In this document: positions 48,297 through 58,457 of the stretch, one piece after another
How the letters are laid out: each line of letters begins with the position of its first letter
How positions within the stretch are numbered: position 1 is the first letter of the stretch
Assembly (NCBI GenBank): GCA_965215475.1
Contig: OZ244061.1
Span: 2,356,001 to 2,420,000 of the forward strand
Direction: 5' to 3'
DNA: 64,000 nucleotides
DNA from: Bin80 sp965215475
Lineage (GTDB): Bacteria; Bacteroidota; Rhodothermia; Rhodothermales; Bin80
Translations under genes and position numbers: made by a program
Notes under the pieces: generated by a model
What the model saw: only the letters and a program-made list of their open reading frames with translations
Databases searched by the model: none
Told to the model about the DNA's origin: nothing

Positions 48297-49196
48297 TTAA
48301 CCTCTGCGTCGTGAACGTGCAAAGAGGTACTGAAATAGGGCCGCATCTAGCGGAGCATCTGTTTTAAGTACAGCATGGTCAATCTGCATCATCCCACAGA
48401 TCCGACGCAATTGGTCCTGATGTGCTCTGAAATTTTTCTGATACTGCGCTCGGGCCGTTTTTGCATCAATCAGCATTTTGGTATCGGACTCAACATCCAA
48501 AAGTTCAACGACGTCCGTAAAATCAAATTCAATCTCTTGTGGATCCAAGATCTGAAATACCAGCACATTATGGCCGGTAAACCGAAAATGTTGTAACGCG
48601 CGCTCAATCGTGCTGAGATTGGCAAACAGGTCGCTGATCAGCACAATGAATCCGCGTTTTCGATGACGTTCTGCAACGGCTTGTAAGGAGCGTTCAAGAT
48701 TGGTTGCATCCTGTGGGTTCGCTTCTTCAAGTGTACGCAGAAGCAAATGCAGATGAGCACGAGTTGCCCTAGGAGGCAAATGTTTACGGACGGATGTGTC
48801 AAACAGTGTGAGCCCACAGGCGTCCCGTTGGCGGTTTGCCATCCATGCGATGGCTGCAGCAAGAAACCGTGCATAGGTCAGCTTTGTTTGCCCCCCCGAG
48901 CTGTAGCCCATCGATCGGCTCATGTCTAGTATTAGATGCAGTCGAGTGTTTGTTTCCCCCTCGAATTCGCGGATGAAGTAGCGACCGGTTCGCGCAAAGA
49001 CTTTCCAGTCTACCTGTCGCATATCATCTCCGAACACATATGGACGGTACTCCATGAAATCTACACTGAATCCCTTAAAAGGACTGCGGTGTAGTCCTGC
49101 AAGAAATCCCTCAACGACGGAGCGAGCCAGAAGCTCAAGGGATGAGATTTGGGCGAGGATCTCAGGTTGAATGAAGCGGGTTTCTGCTCGGGCCAT
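48297..49196 (-). CDS. DUF58-domain protein (VWA-like)
   Basis: 299 aa. VDFMEYRPYVFGDDMRQVDW and RTGRYFIREFEGETN are the DUF58 signature; LHLILDMSRSMGYSSGG is a MIDAS-type DxSxS; VLISDLFANLSTIERAL follows. DUF58 proteins normally pair with MoxR AAA+ ATPases; no moxR is next to this gene. 12 bp upstream of the BatA-like gene, 3 bp after the propeller gene. Confidence 0.9.
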   Translation of the reverse strand: MARAETRFIQPEILAQISSLELLARSVVEGFLAGLHRSPFKGFSVDFMEYRPYVFGDDMRQVDWKVFARTGRYFIREFEGETNTRLHLILDMSRSMGYSSGGQTKLTYARFLAAAIAWMANRQRDACGLTLFDTSVRKHLPPRATRAHLHLLLRTLEEANPQDATNLERSLQAVAERHRKRGFIVLISDLFANLSTIERALQHFRFTGHNVLVFQILDPQEIEFDFTDVVELLDVESDTKMLIDAKTARAQYQKNFRAHQDQLRRICGMMQIDHAVLKTDAPLDAALFQYLFARSRRRG

Positions 49197-49199
49197 TGA

Positions 49200-50234
49200 T
49201 TACTCCTCTATTTTCCAGAAAGCAATTCCTCCAGTCTGTTGGCCTGCAGTCGTAGATGCTACATGGGTGGCGGATGCCAAGTGAATCACATCTACGGTTC
49301 CGGGAGCTGCCCCGATCCCTTCTGAAGTTACAAAGGCATATTTATTGTCTGGCGTAATGACGACTCCGTGGGGGATGGGACGGGTAGTAGGAATACGGGC
49401 CCGCTCCGATGTGGCAGGCAGATCGAAGATGCTGATTTTCTGGGCACTTTTGAGGGTCGCAACCAAGGTGGATCCATCCGGCGAAACAGCAAGATTATAA
49501 GGAGATCCAGAAGCTTGGATCTTTTTTTGTACCGTGCCTTCATCTGTGTTTACGATCACGATCTGATCGGAGCCATTCGCTGCAATATATGCATGGGGGT
49601 TATTAGGGTGAAGTGCCACCCAGGTTGGCTTGGTTCCCATGCCAAGAGGGATCTTGCGGAGGACGCGAAGGTTCAGGGCGTCAAGTTCAACGAGGATATG
49701 GTCCATCATCGCAACGGAGTAATGACGGGTAGGGTCTTTACCAAAGGCAGAGCCATGCGGCATGATGCCGGTCGGAATCTGACTGATTTCCACCATCATT
49801 GCGGGGTCCACCACAGAAACGGAGCTTGGCTCGGGGTTTCCATGAAGATTAAAATTTACGACATACAATAGATCCGTATGAGGGGAAATAGCCATGGATG
49901 CGGGGAACAGGCCTAAGGTTGCGGCCCCGATGACGCGATGATCTTCTGTAGAATAGCGTACAACACTCCCATTGGGTTGTCCATGGGCAATAGAGACGAA
50001 CAGGGACTTGCCTTCCGGGTCAATGGCCAGTCCGTGAGGGCCTTCGATTTCGGTATGAATTTGCCCGACTTGAATCGTATCAGTGGCGGTGATGGTTTCG
50101 CCATCAAATACAACACGCATGACCGTATCATCGGATTCATTGGCGACGTACATGAAGTACGTTTGTGCGATCGTTACTTCAGTGACAAAGAGGCACAAAA
50201 GCAGGACAGATAGGGAAGGCATAGAATGAGTCAT
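49200..50234 (-). CDS. Exported YncE-like beta-propeller protein
   Basis: Start at 50234 (MTHSMPSLSVLLLCLFV), 344 aa, signal peptide ending TIAQ. Seven-bladed YVTN-type repeats: YVANESDDTVMRV, GPHGLAIDPEGKSLFVSI, PTWVALHPNNPHAYIAANGSD, PYNLAVSPDGSTLVATL, PHGVVITPDNKYAFVTS. Periplasmic binding role presumed. It leads the operon that continues through DUF58, BatA, DUF4175, VWA and C13-like genes. Confidence 0.85.
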   Translation of the reverse strand: MTHSMPSLSVLLLCLFVTEVTIAQTYFMYVANESDDTVMRVVFDGETITATDTIQVGQIHTEIEGPHGLAIDPEGKSLFVSIAHGQPNGSVVRYSTEDHRVIGAATLGLFPASMAISPHTDLLYVVNFNLHGNPEPSSVSVVDPAMMVEISQIPTGIMPHGSAFGKDPTRHYSVAMMDHILVELDALNLRVLRKIPLGMGTKPTWVALHPNNPHAYIAANGSDQIVIVNTDEGTVQKKIQASGSPYNLAVSPDGSTLVATLKSAQKISIFDLPATSERARIPTTRPIPHGVVITPDNKYAFVTSEGIGAAPGTVDVIHLASATHVASTTAGQQTGGIAFWKIEE

Positions 50235-50416
50235 CTTTAACAATTTACAGAATAAAATACGCATGGACTCAAAGAACGAAAGTATCATCAGGCTTACTGG
50301 AGTCGGGGATCCTCGTTCCGACTAGAGTCGAGTTTGGGTGTAATTGCAGATGTTCACAGAAGGGAGGTCGTGAATCTATTTCCTCCAGAGTGATCTCTTA
50401 ATGTTTACGATAACTT

Positions 50417-51814
50417 TGGGAATTATATACGTGAGTACCCAAAGAATGAAACCATTCTGCTTTGGAGAGATAACAGACACAATAGGATAGACTGTATATC
50501 TATCCTATTGCTTACCATAATATCAATCAGACTGATACCATGCCTGTTCAGGCTTCAAACAAGAACGAGAAAAGTAGTTCCTACCGGGGCGTGGAGTATC
50601 GTCTATGTCCGGGGACGCAAGGGAAAGCAAAGAAACTCGCCGGGTTAGCGGGGGCGTGTCGGTTTGCGTGGAATGCCATTCTTGCCGAATGTCAGGAAGA
50701 ATACGACGCAGTTCGAGATACAGACCAGCCAAAGCCTTCGCTCTCGTTTTTCTCGCTGGGTAAGCGGTTTACCAAATTGCGTCAATCCACAGAATGGCTA
50801 GACCAGTATTCCTTTACGGTTGTCCGATATGCCTTGAAGCATCAGGCAGAGGCGTGGCAATCCTTCTTTAAGGGGCAACGAGAACATCCCCGATTTCATT
50901 CAAGGAGCGCGCACAAGGATTCCTTTACCGCGATTCAGGGAGCGTTCAAAATGGACGGCGAGAATGTATACATCCAAAAGATTGGTTGGATGAAGTTCCG
51001 GCGCAAAGGAGGCGATCCATACCCTGACGGGGAGCCAATTGAAGTCACCGTGAAGAAAGACGGACGGTACTGGAAGATGAGCGTAATGTACAAAGTCACG
51101 AATCTACCAGAGAAGGTGGACGATGGCAAAGAGATTGGCATTGACTTGAACACCTATAACATCTCGTATTCTTCTACGGATGGGGAACAAGGCATGCTAC
51201 CGATTCCAGATTTGACGGATAAAGAGATCAAGATCCGTAGGTATCAACGTAAGTTAGCCCGACAGCAATGGGGCGGTCCAAGAATACGCAGAAGAAGATT
51301 TCTAAATTGAAGCGTCAGCAGCGCAACGCGAGGAAGAATGCGGCACATCAACATAGCCGTAGATTGTCCAATAAGGCGTATACGTTGAAGCGTGAAGACT
51401 TGAAGATCAAGAACATGTCCAAGTCTGCCAAGGGCACGGTGGAGAGCCCTGGAACCAATGTGAAGGCAAAAGCAGGGTTAAACCGCGTCATTCTCAACTC
51501 TGGATGGAGCAGGTTCAATACCTATTGCGATTACAAGTTTGGCAGGGTTGTCACGGTGGATCCAAAGTACACCAGTCAACGCTGTAATCAGTGCGGACAT
51601 GTGGATAAAAACAATCGCAAGACGCAAAGCAAGTTTAAGTGTGTGGCCATGCGGATCACGCAGATATCAACGCATCTGCGAATGTGTTACAGGCCTCCGG
51701 GATTGGGGCATCTGCACGTGGAGGAGCGTTCTCGTTAGAGACTCCTATGAGCCGTGAAATGGATACGCAACAGGTAGCCGTCTAATTGATGGGTACTCAC
51801 GTATATAATTCCCA
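50417..51814 (+). mobile_element. TnpB-only element bounded by 24-bp perfect inverted repeats
   Basis: Left repeat 50417-50440 begins TGGGAATTATATACG and is the exact reverse complement of 51791-51814. TAACTT lies directly outside both ends (50411-50416 and 51815-51820), as in a 6-bp target duplication. 1398 bp with a broken tnpB and no tnpA. IS200/IS605 elements do not normally have long terminal inverted repeats or duplications, so this organisation is unusual. Confidence 0.75.
50540..51777 (+). pseudogene. TnpB / IS605-OrfB RNA-guided nuclease, two frameshifts
   Basis: Segment 1 (50540-51310): VEYRLCPGTQGKAKKLAGL and ACRFAWNAILAE (N-terminal helical domain), then IGIDLNTYNISYS with the first RuvC Asp. 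The frame shifts near 51275. Segment 2 has REDLKIKNM (second acidic residue) and the zinc ribbon TSQRCNQCGHVDKNNRKTQSKFKC. It shifts again near 51645 to CGHADHADINASANVLQASG with the third Asp, ending at 51777. All catalytic residues survive but in three frames. Any guide (omega) RNA would overlap the 3' end. Confidence 0.85.
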
Positions 51815-51974
51815 TAACTTTGCTACGAGTCATAATAGTGTGTACATTTGGCGGTCAAAGATATTAGACCGAACGATGCAGGGTTAATTCAAACACTGTT
51901 GCTTTAAAGATTTTTGTATTATCTTTACGGGGTATTTCCTTAACTTTTCCTCCACGGCCAGAACCCCTTCAACC
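51815..51974. other. Short gap between TnpB element and IS4 remnant
   Basis: 160 bp, AT-rich, probably containing the left end of the older IS4 element, whose terminal repeat I could not match to its partner. Confidence 0.3.
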
Positions 51975-52613
51975 TTGCCTGGAGGTCCCAGACTATCCGA
52001 TTACTTGAGCTTGGGAGTGATTGCTCAAGTCTTTCCAATGCCTGCCGTTTTGACGGCCCTGGAACAGAGCAAATCCACCAGCATACGGAGGCGTCGCCTG
52101 CCTGCTGAAGTGATGGTGTACTATGTACTGACCTTATGCCTGTTTCGGTCGGTCTCTACGCGGGAAGTACTCCGTTGTCTTATGGATGGATTTCGCTTGA
52201 TTCGTCCTGAGTCTCCTTTTGTAGTGTCGGGCAAGTCGTCTATCTCTAGGGCCCGAACCCGACTTGGAGTTGCCCCATTCCATCAGCTTCGTCAGAGCAG
52301 TGTGCACTGGCTGTCGAACGAGAATACTCCTGGGGCGTGGTACTGCGGTCGTCGTCTCGTGGCGATTGATGGTTCCACGCTGAGTCTACCCGACGAGAAA
52401 AGTAACCGGGCATTTTTCGGGTTGCCTGGGTGTTCACGGGGGCAGACTGCGTTTCCCAAACTGCGTATTTCCATGCTCTTGGAATTGGGCACGCGTGCGC
52501 CCCATGCATGGTGTGCGGGCCCCTACAAGGAATCGGAGCAGACCCAGGCAAAAGAACTGATATCGAATCTGGGTCCGGGCATGCTGATGCTGGCAGATCG
52601 GGGGTATACGGGG

Positions 52614-54054
52614 CATAAGCGCTAACTTGTTTGCTATTTGAGGTATTTTTCTATTTGAGGGGTTCTCTGACGAGGTCCATCTATGAGTCCTTCAGAAATA
52701 GACTTCCACTCTTGAATCATTTTGGACAACCCACAACGGGGCTCAATGGCACGATTTACTTCATTGAGGGCAAATGAAAGTCATTCCATGGGCTTTTCTG
52801 CACAGTAGTAGTATCCCCAGGGGGAAAAAGTTCGTGCGTGACGAACGATTTTTTCTGTGAGTAGGGCGACAAAGAGTTTGCCATACAGCCATGCCTTTGA
52901 ACTATCATCATCATTTTTGGGGAGGTGCCCAAACTGAGCCAAAGATTTAAATCTCTTGAACACTAGTTCTACTTGCCATCTCAGGCGATACCATTCAAGC
53001 ACTTCGGATGCGGAAAACAAATGGTTCGGAAATGTTGTAAACAGGATCACATATCGTGCAAATCGGAGCGTTTCATCTCGAGGTTTCTTGCCGGTTCTCT
53101 TCGCATTCTGTAGGATTGTCTTTTGTGCTTTCTGAGCAGCCTCCTCTGTTTTTCGTAATACACAAATGCGACCAGAAACAGGGGATTTCCCTGGAACCTG
53201 TACCTCCCATTGCCCCACTTCACCAAGATTTGTAATGGTCTCAACCGCAGTAAGCAGATCAAATGGAGCATTCGTTTTTCTCTCAAAATGCAAGACTCCC
53301 GTATTCACACGTAGCGTTACATATCCACCTGCGTCTGAGACATATTTGACTCCACTTTTCGTTGAATATCCCCTATCGGCCAAGATATAATCCCCCGATT
53401 GAATTGGGAATTGTTTAAATGATTCCCCCGTCCCCTGTCCTTTCGTGGGAGTGAGCTTGAAAAAATCACATGCGAATGATGGGAGCGTAACGCTATAATG
53501 TATTCTCCACTGCGATCCAGTCTGTCCAGGTTCACTAACAATCGTCGCATCAAAAGCCCGCATTTTTAGAGATGCTTCCATGGAAGTAGAAACGCCATGT
53601 TCTTGAAATAATTCTTTGCACATCGCATAGAGCCAATCTTTCGATTTACGCAAACGCTTGAGCAGGGCAACATCCGAAATGTCTGCCAATCCTGCCTGAC
53701 GTGCCCTTACTACCGTTTCTCGTAAGGAATGACCACATCCCAAATGGATCAGCAATACTCGCAAGAGTGCCTCTGGGCACTTGTATTTACGCAGACCTCG
53801 TAAAGCACCCGTGTCTGTTGCAAGCTGCACCCAGCACTCAGGTAGAAACGAACATAATACATCCCAATCTTGACTGGCCGGGGCTTCGGTAACGGTCTTT
53901 TTCATAGGACTGTTAAAATAAGGGTTGCAGAAAGAATAAGGAACCAGTAGTAGCTAAGCAACATCAAGAAAAATTCTCATTGAAGACTTAGATATTTCCC
54001 TCCAATACAATAAAACTACAACAATTATGTGTGGTAAACAAGTTAGCGCTTATG
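52614..54054 (-). mobile_element. IS4-family element nested in the older IS4 transposase
   Basis: 19-bp perfect terminal inverted repeats (52614-52632, CATAAGCGCTAACTTGTTT, and its complement 54036-54054). Flanked by the 11-bp duplication GGTATACGGGG (52603-52613 and 54055-54065), within the 9-12 bp usual for IS4. 1441 bp, one intact transposase. Confidence 0.95.
52781..53905 (-). CDS. IS4-family DDE transposase, intact
   Basis: 374 aa. Catalytic motifs MRAFDATIVSEPG (Asp), YILADRGYSTKSGVKY (Asp) and EWYRLRWQVELVFKRFKS (YREK-type Glu). The N-terminal region LPECWVQLATDTGALRGLRK is typical of the group. No frameshift. Probably the active mover that interrupted the neighbouring IS4. Confidence 0.95.
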   Translation of the reverse strand: MKKTVTEAPASQDWDVLCSFLPECWVQLATDTGALRGLRKYKCPEALLRVLLIHLGCGHSLRETVVRARQAGLADISDVALLKRLRKSKDWLYAMCKELFQEHGVSTSMEASLKMRAFDATIVSEPGQTGSQWRIHYSVTLPSFACDFFKLTPTKGQGTGESFKQFPIQSGDYILADRGYSTKSGVKYVSDAGGYVTLRVNTGVLHFERKTNAPFDLLTAVETITNLGEVGQWEVQVPGKSPVSGRICVLRKTEEAAQKAQKTILQNAKRTGKKPRDETLRFARYVILFTTFPNHLFSASEVLEWYRLRWQVELVFKRFKSLAQFGHLPKNDDDSSKAWLYGKLFVALLTEKIVRHARTFSPWGYYYCAEKPME

Positions 54055-54605
54055 GGTATACGGGGTTTCCCTTGTGGTTCCGGGCAAAAGAGACGGGGGC
54101 AGACTTGCTTTGGCGGGCACGCAGTCAACCGCATTTCCCTGTGAAGGAGGCGTATGAAGATGGATCGTGGCGTAGCGTTTTTAGAGGCAAGGGCACAGAC
54201 CACACCTGTGAGGTCCGCGTGATGGATTACACCCTCAAACAAGAAGATGCGACGATATACAGGCTGGTGACGACGATGTTGGATCCAGAAGAGGCCCCCG
54301 CGGACGAACTGGCCGCCCTGTACCATGAGCGGTGGGAAATCGAAACCGCCTATGACGAGATCAAAACCCATATGTTGGGACCAAGGGCCATGTTGCGGAG
54401 CAAGACCCCCGAGCTCGTACAACAAGAATTTGAGGGATTGATGCTGGCCTATTATGCGGTCCGCGCACTCATCTCAAAGGCCGCCAACAAAGCGGCTGAA
54501 GATGCGGATCGATTATCCTTCGTACATACCGTCAATGTTCTCCAACGTCGGATTCAACAACTCGGCGTTTCCCCCCAAGAACAAGATTCCACAGGTCATG
54601 ATTGA

Positions 54606-55000
54606 ACATTTGATCGACGAAATACTGTAGGAGCGTGTTGTATCCAGTCGAGGACAACGAAAGCCGTGCGGATGGAGACAACCCCCCCCCCTTATTCATC
54701 TCAAATTGCGATTTGAGCCCAGCTTGAACGATTCAGATTTGCTCATCTGATCAAACAACCCTTCCAAGATAAGGAGAACCTTGATAATTCTCTTTTCAAG
54801 AGGGCATTTTTCTCTTTTTTTATTGAAAAAAATCCATTGTTGAGATAAGTCAAACGTATTTTGAGCTTTTTTTATCTATAATAGTTTCCCGCATCTTCAC
54901 GCAATTTCAAATTTTTGTTGCCATTGGATCCTTTGGATCCATGCTCCAATTGTCTGAGATGGATGTTTTTTCGTCACCAATTTCACCCCGGAGGTGAATC
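54606..55000. other. Gene-free stretch between IS4 remnant and IS1380 remnant
   Basis: 395 bp. It holds the decayed 3' end of the older IS4 (ILXERVVSSRGQRKPCG in another frame) and an 11-bp C run at 54683-54693. Several T-runs precede the IS1380 start codon. Nothing else recognised. Confidence 0.4.
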
Positions 55001-56559
55001 ATGACGGACTCTCAAAACTTACAGGTTCAGATCCCCTATAACCACTCTATTTTGGTGCAGGCATCCACGACCAACCATACGACTTCCGATGCGGGGGCTC
55101 TATCTATGAGGGGGCTGATTGAAGCTACAGGTATTCTTCCCTATCTGGTGGACAATCTCCATGATCCACGGGATCCCTATCGTACCACACACTCCATGGA
55201 GGATCTGCTTTTGCAGCTGTTGCTGCCGACGATGCAAGGATGGGACTTGTCCAGTAAAGATCTGGGCAATGACCCCGCATTACGGGTCGCTCTCCGTACG
55301 GAGCGGGGCGAAGCCGTTGTCGATCCAGCCAACCAGCCGGCATCGCAACCGACGATGTCACGCTTTTGGAGCATTCTCGGTGCACCGGATAATGTTGAGG
55401 TGATGCAGAAGGGTCTTCTGAATGGAGCATAGGCTCGTACGCAGCGGCGGTGAACGTCTGGATGAAGTCATCCTTGATGTCGATGCCATGCCCATGGCCA
55501 TCAACTGGGATGCAAGTATAATGATCATTACAAGCGAACCGTCTTCTTGCCGTTGTTTGTGACGTGTGGAGAAACGGGGGATGTCCTTGGAGCATTCAGG
55601 CACGCAACGGGAAGCGACCAACTGTCAGAAGGTCATGATTCCTATCGGTGAGCAGGTTCAAAAACATGCCGCGGATCGTGTCATTTTTCGCCTTGATGCG
55701 GGATTCAATAGTCCTGAGGTGTACGAGGATATAGAGAGCGCAGGCCTGTTTTATGTGACACGCTTGAAGGGCAACAACAAGTTAAAGGCGATGGCCGAAG
55801 CCTATTTTGATGGGAAAGGATGTCCACCGAACACCTATGGCTATGTTGAGTTGATGTATCAAGCGGAGAGTTGGGATGGTCCACGTCGGGTCGTGATGGT
55901 CATACGGCCTCGTCCAGCTGAACTCTATGAAGACTACTTCTTTTTGCTGACCAACCTTGACGCAGAGACCTATTCGGGGGAAGCACTGGCGAAGATGTAC
56001 GCGATGCGTGGAAAGGCTGAAAAGCATCAGGGGGAAATCAAAGAGTTGATCAATCAAGTCATGCTGTCATCCACAGAACGCCCCAAGGAACACTACAGAG
56101 GCCATAAGATCATCCGTGAACAGGAGCCTGAAACAGTGGAAGAACGAGAGGTTCGCAGAGAAAATGCCGTGCGTCTTCTATCGGTTCTCTATGCATATCA
56201 GATCATGCATATTGGTCGATGCCTTCATCGCACCAGAGGTGGTGCCCAATGTGGAGCGTAGCCCTGTCACATCAGACACCGAAGTTCATCAGGATACATC
56301 TCTGAAGATCAACACGGAAACGATGATGGTGGATGACACGCAGAACACCGATGCCAGTACAGAGGTAGACTCCAAACTAAAGCATACCCCTCACATGCAG
56401 ATTACCACCTTTCGCCTCCACCTACTAAAAGTCGGTGCAACCCTTGCACGCCATAGTCGCTACGTTACGTTTTCTATCGCCCTGTCGGCAGAGCAACTAT
56501 GGATCCGTTTTTGGGATCACCTTCTGCGACTGCGGTGGCACTGCTTGCCCGATATCTAA
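55001..56559 (+). pseudogene. IS1380-family transposase, multiply frameshifted
   Basis: Pieces in order: TTNHTTSDAGALSMRGLIEA and RVALRTERGEAVVDPANQPA (55001-55432); LDEVILDVDAMPMAINWD with the first Asp in a second frame; HYKRTVFLPLFVTCGETGDVL; RVIFRLDAGFNSPEVYEDI (second Asp) and KMYAMRGKAEKHQGEIKEL (Glu). The C-terminal TTFRLHLLKVGATLARHSRYV follows a further shift and ends at 56559. IS1380 family by motif order. Dead unless extensively recoded. Confidence 0.88.
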
Positions 56560-56563
56560 CGCC

Positions 56564-56585
56564 AACCACCTCATCTGAGGTGGTT
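56564..56585 (+). terminator. Hairpin after the IS1380 remnant
   Basis: AACCACCTCA-TC-TGAGGTGGTT: 10-bp perfect stem starting 5 bp after the transposase stop, followed by TTACAAG and an A-run. Likely the element's terminator. Confidence 0.55.
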
Positions 56586-57022
56586 TTACAAGTCAAAAAA
56601 AAAATCCGAAACATCAACGTATAGGAGAGGTGCGTCCATACGGTAGGATTGGGTATGCGATACATGACTGCACTTGGTGCGATTGGAGGGCCGAACTACT
56701 ACCATGATAGTAGTTAGCCTGATTCCAACGGAAAAAAGCAGGAGATTCTGTTGCATGAGAGGTTCGTGTATCATCTCCCTGCGATGGATGAACCGTCAAC
56801 CCAGACTTGGACATAAACAGCGTCTTCATGCCTACCTTTTTAGCCAAAATAATCAGGATTTGACCCGAAAATATCGACGATGAAGAAAGAAAAGCTGCGA
56901 ATCTCAGCAAGATGACGATTTAACAGAGATCGGAGGTTGAGATGAATAAGAAGGGTTTATATGACTTTGGATTTGTCCGATTCAGAAATAAATAGGATTA
57001 TTATACTACATTAAATAGTTCA
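56586..57022. other. Gene-free stretch
   Basis: 437 bp with no supportable gene. Contains a small hairpin AACTACTA/TAGTAGTT (56694-56715). Confidence 0.4.
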
Positions 57023-58130
57023 TCACAACCCTAAATCTTGACATCTTTCCCGCTCACGCCTCTGGGCGCGATAATGCTCTGAGATCACTTCTCGTGACGG
57101 AGACGCATCAATGCCTGCGTCATCCAATTCTCGAGAAACGTTGAGACGTTGATGCTCTGGTACTTTTTGGAGCAGAATGTTGACTGCCTGATTGAACTGC
57201 TTCGTCATTGCTGTCTTTTGTGTTAGTGCGGTTGTCAATTTCCGTGTTAAGATCTTGATCTGAGTACTCTGATCAAGGGTCGTAATCCTCATGTTCCTAA
57301 AATGCTTGCGGAGCCATGCCATATAGTTCTTTTTGAATTCTCGGTGTTCCTGTTCGGGCATCTCTTTGATGTTTGATTCCATGAGTTCTGTTTGTGTCTG
57401 CTCTGCTTCTCTCACTTGTTCAACGAACCCACGTATTTTGACTTTCAACTCCGATGTCGTCTTCACGTATTCCAGAGCTCAAGCATCCTTGATTTCGCAG
57501 CTGTGTTCGATGCTCCCCAAGGTAAACCAGCTTTTCGGAGTATTTCTTTTGCAGATTACGGAAGCACTCGCGTCCAGGCGGGGAATATTTTTTATGGCTC
57601 AGATGTCCTTTTTCATCCATGGGAGTCAAGCATACATGAATGTGTGGGTTTTCCTCATCCATGTGCTGGACGGCGTAGATCAGCCGTCCAGAGATGTACT
57701 GATCCACGAACTCCATCGTCGACTCTTGCCAGTGCTGGAGTGTCTCGGGTGAAGTGGCTTAATGTCAAATCAATACACGCAAGAGAGACTTTCCCGTAGC
57801 ATCCAGTTTCGATTGTCCGTGCCTGTCACACGCAGGCACCATGACACGCATCGGCTCCTCGTGGTCGTCAGGCCATTCCTACTTGAGCTCTTCGGGGAGG
57901 GTAAAGATAACGGTCATAAATCGGTTTGCGTCGGATCGGATCTTGCGTCCTGTGTCAGTCTGGTGGGTCATCGTTGTAACCTGTCGAAGGAGCTCCCGGT
58001 CGTAGATGGCTTCATTTTTGTGCGTATCTTTTTCGTGAATGTTGGCAGCGCGTTACATGTGGCTGAATTCGGGTTTATGGCGGAAGTCATGGGCGGTACC
58101 ATCCATAGACTTGGAGACCTGGAGGTTCAT
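57023..58130 (-). pseudogene. MobV/Pre-type plasmid mobilisation relaxase remnant
   Basis: Read right to left from ATG 58130: MNLQVSKSMDGTAHDFRHK, stop, RAANIHEKDTHKNEAIYDREL, MTVIFTLPEELK, stop, and then two more stops before EFVDQYISGRLIYAVQHMDEENPHIHVCLTPMDEKGHLS. The HIHVCLTP segment is the HUH metal-binding motif of MobV relaxases. The four stops (TAA, TAG, TGA, TAA) are in one continuous frame without shifts. After a frameshift near 57470 a 147-residue basic coiled-coil tail continues to 57023, typical of Mob/Pre proteins. Evidence that a mobilisable plasmid once integrated here. Confidence 0.75.
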
Positions 58131-58147
58131 GGTCGGGTGCGGCGATA

Positions 58148-58276
58148 GCAGTCCTAGAAATAGAGCACGATGCCTTAAGTATTAGTGTATCAGCGGATGG
58201 GCAAGATTTATATGCAATCTATCATCGCCCCGTCCCCATGATTATACATTACAATATACCGGGAGAATTAGGCTGA
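58148..58276 (+). pseudogene. 3' fragment of a 6-bladed propeller lipoprotein gene
   Basis: Translates as AVLEIEHDALSISVSADGQD then LYAIYHRPVPMIIHYNIPGELG and a stop. This aligns residue for residue with the C-terminus of the protein ending at 39882 (IGVSGDGQDLYAIYHRP). Only the last ~42 codons remain, abutting the MobV remnant. Confidence 0.85.
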
Positions 58277-58457
58277 GAGCAGATTTACAGGCAAAGAGTT
58301 AGTATGGTAAAAACCAAGGCAAAGCGGTCGATAAAAAAGGAGGAGGAAATATAGAAAAACCCGAATTAATGATATAAAGGACCAGCAATTCCCACTAAGT
58401 CAAAAACTTCCTTCATGGCGTACCCACGGCGCATATTATCAGAAGTGATTTCGCAAA
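58277..58457. other. Short gene-free stretch
   Basis: Contains AAAAAAGGAGGAGGAAATA near 58336, a strong Shine-Dalgarno-like run with no start codon at a suitable distance. Probably relict. Confidence 0.3.

Larger units (their letters stand above)
51975..54605 (+). pseudogene. IS4-family transposase split by a second IS4-family insertion
   Basis: Halves 51975-52613 and 54066-54605 join exactly in frame when the insert and one 11-bp repeat are removed, giving about 392 aa. First half: RRRRLPAEVMVYYVLTLCLF (IS4 N-terminal domain) and RRLVAIDGSTLSLPD (first Asp), ending LMLADRGYTG (second Asp). Second half resumes FPLWFRAKETGADLLWRARS and has YHERWEIETAYDEIK (Glu, YREK-type). It begins at a TTG. 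The C-terminus is further shifted near a C6 run at 54570. Confidence 0.9.
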
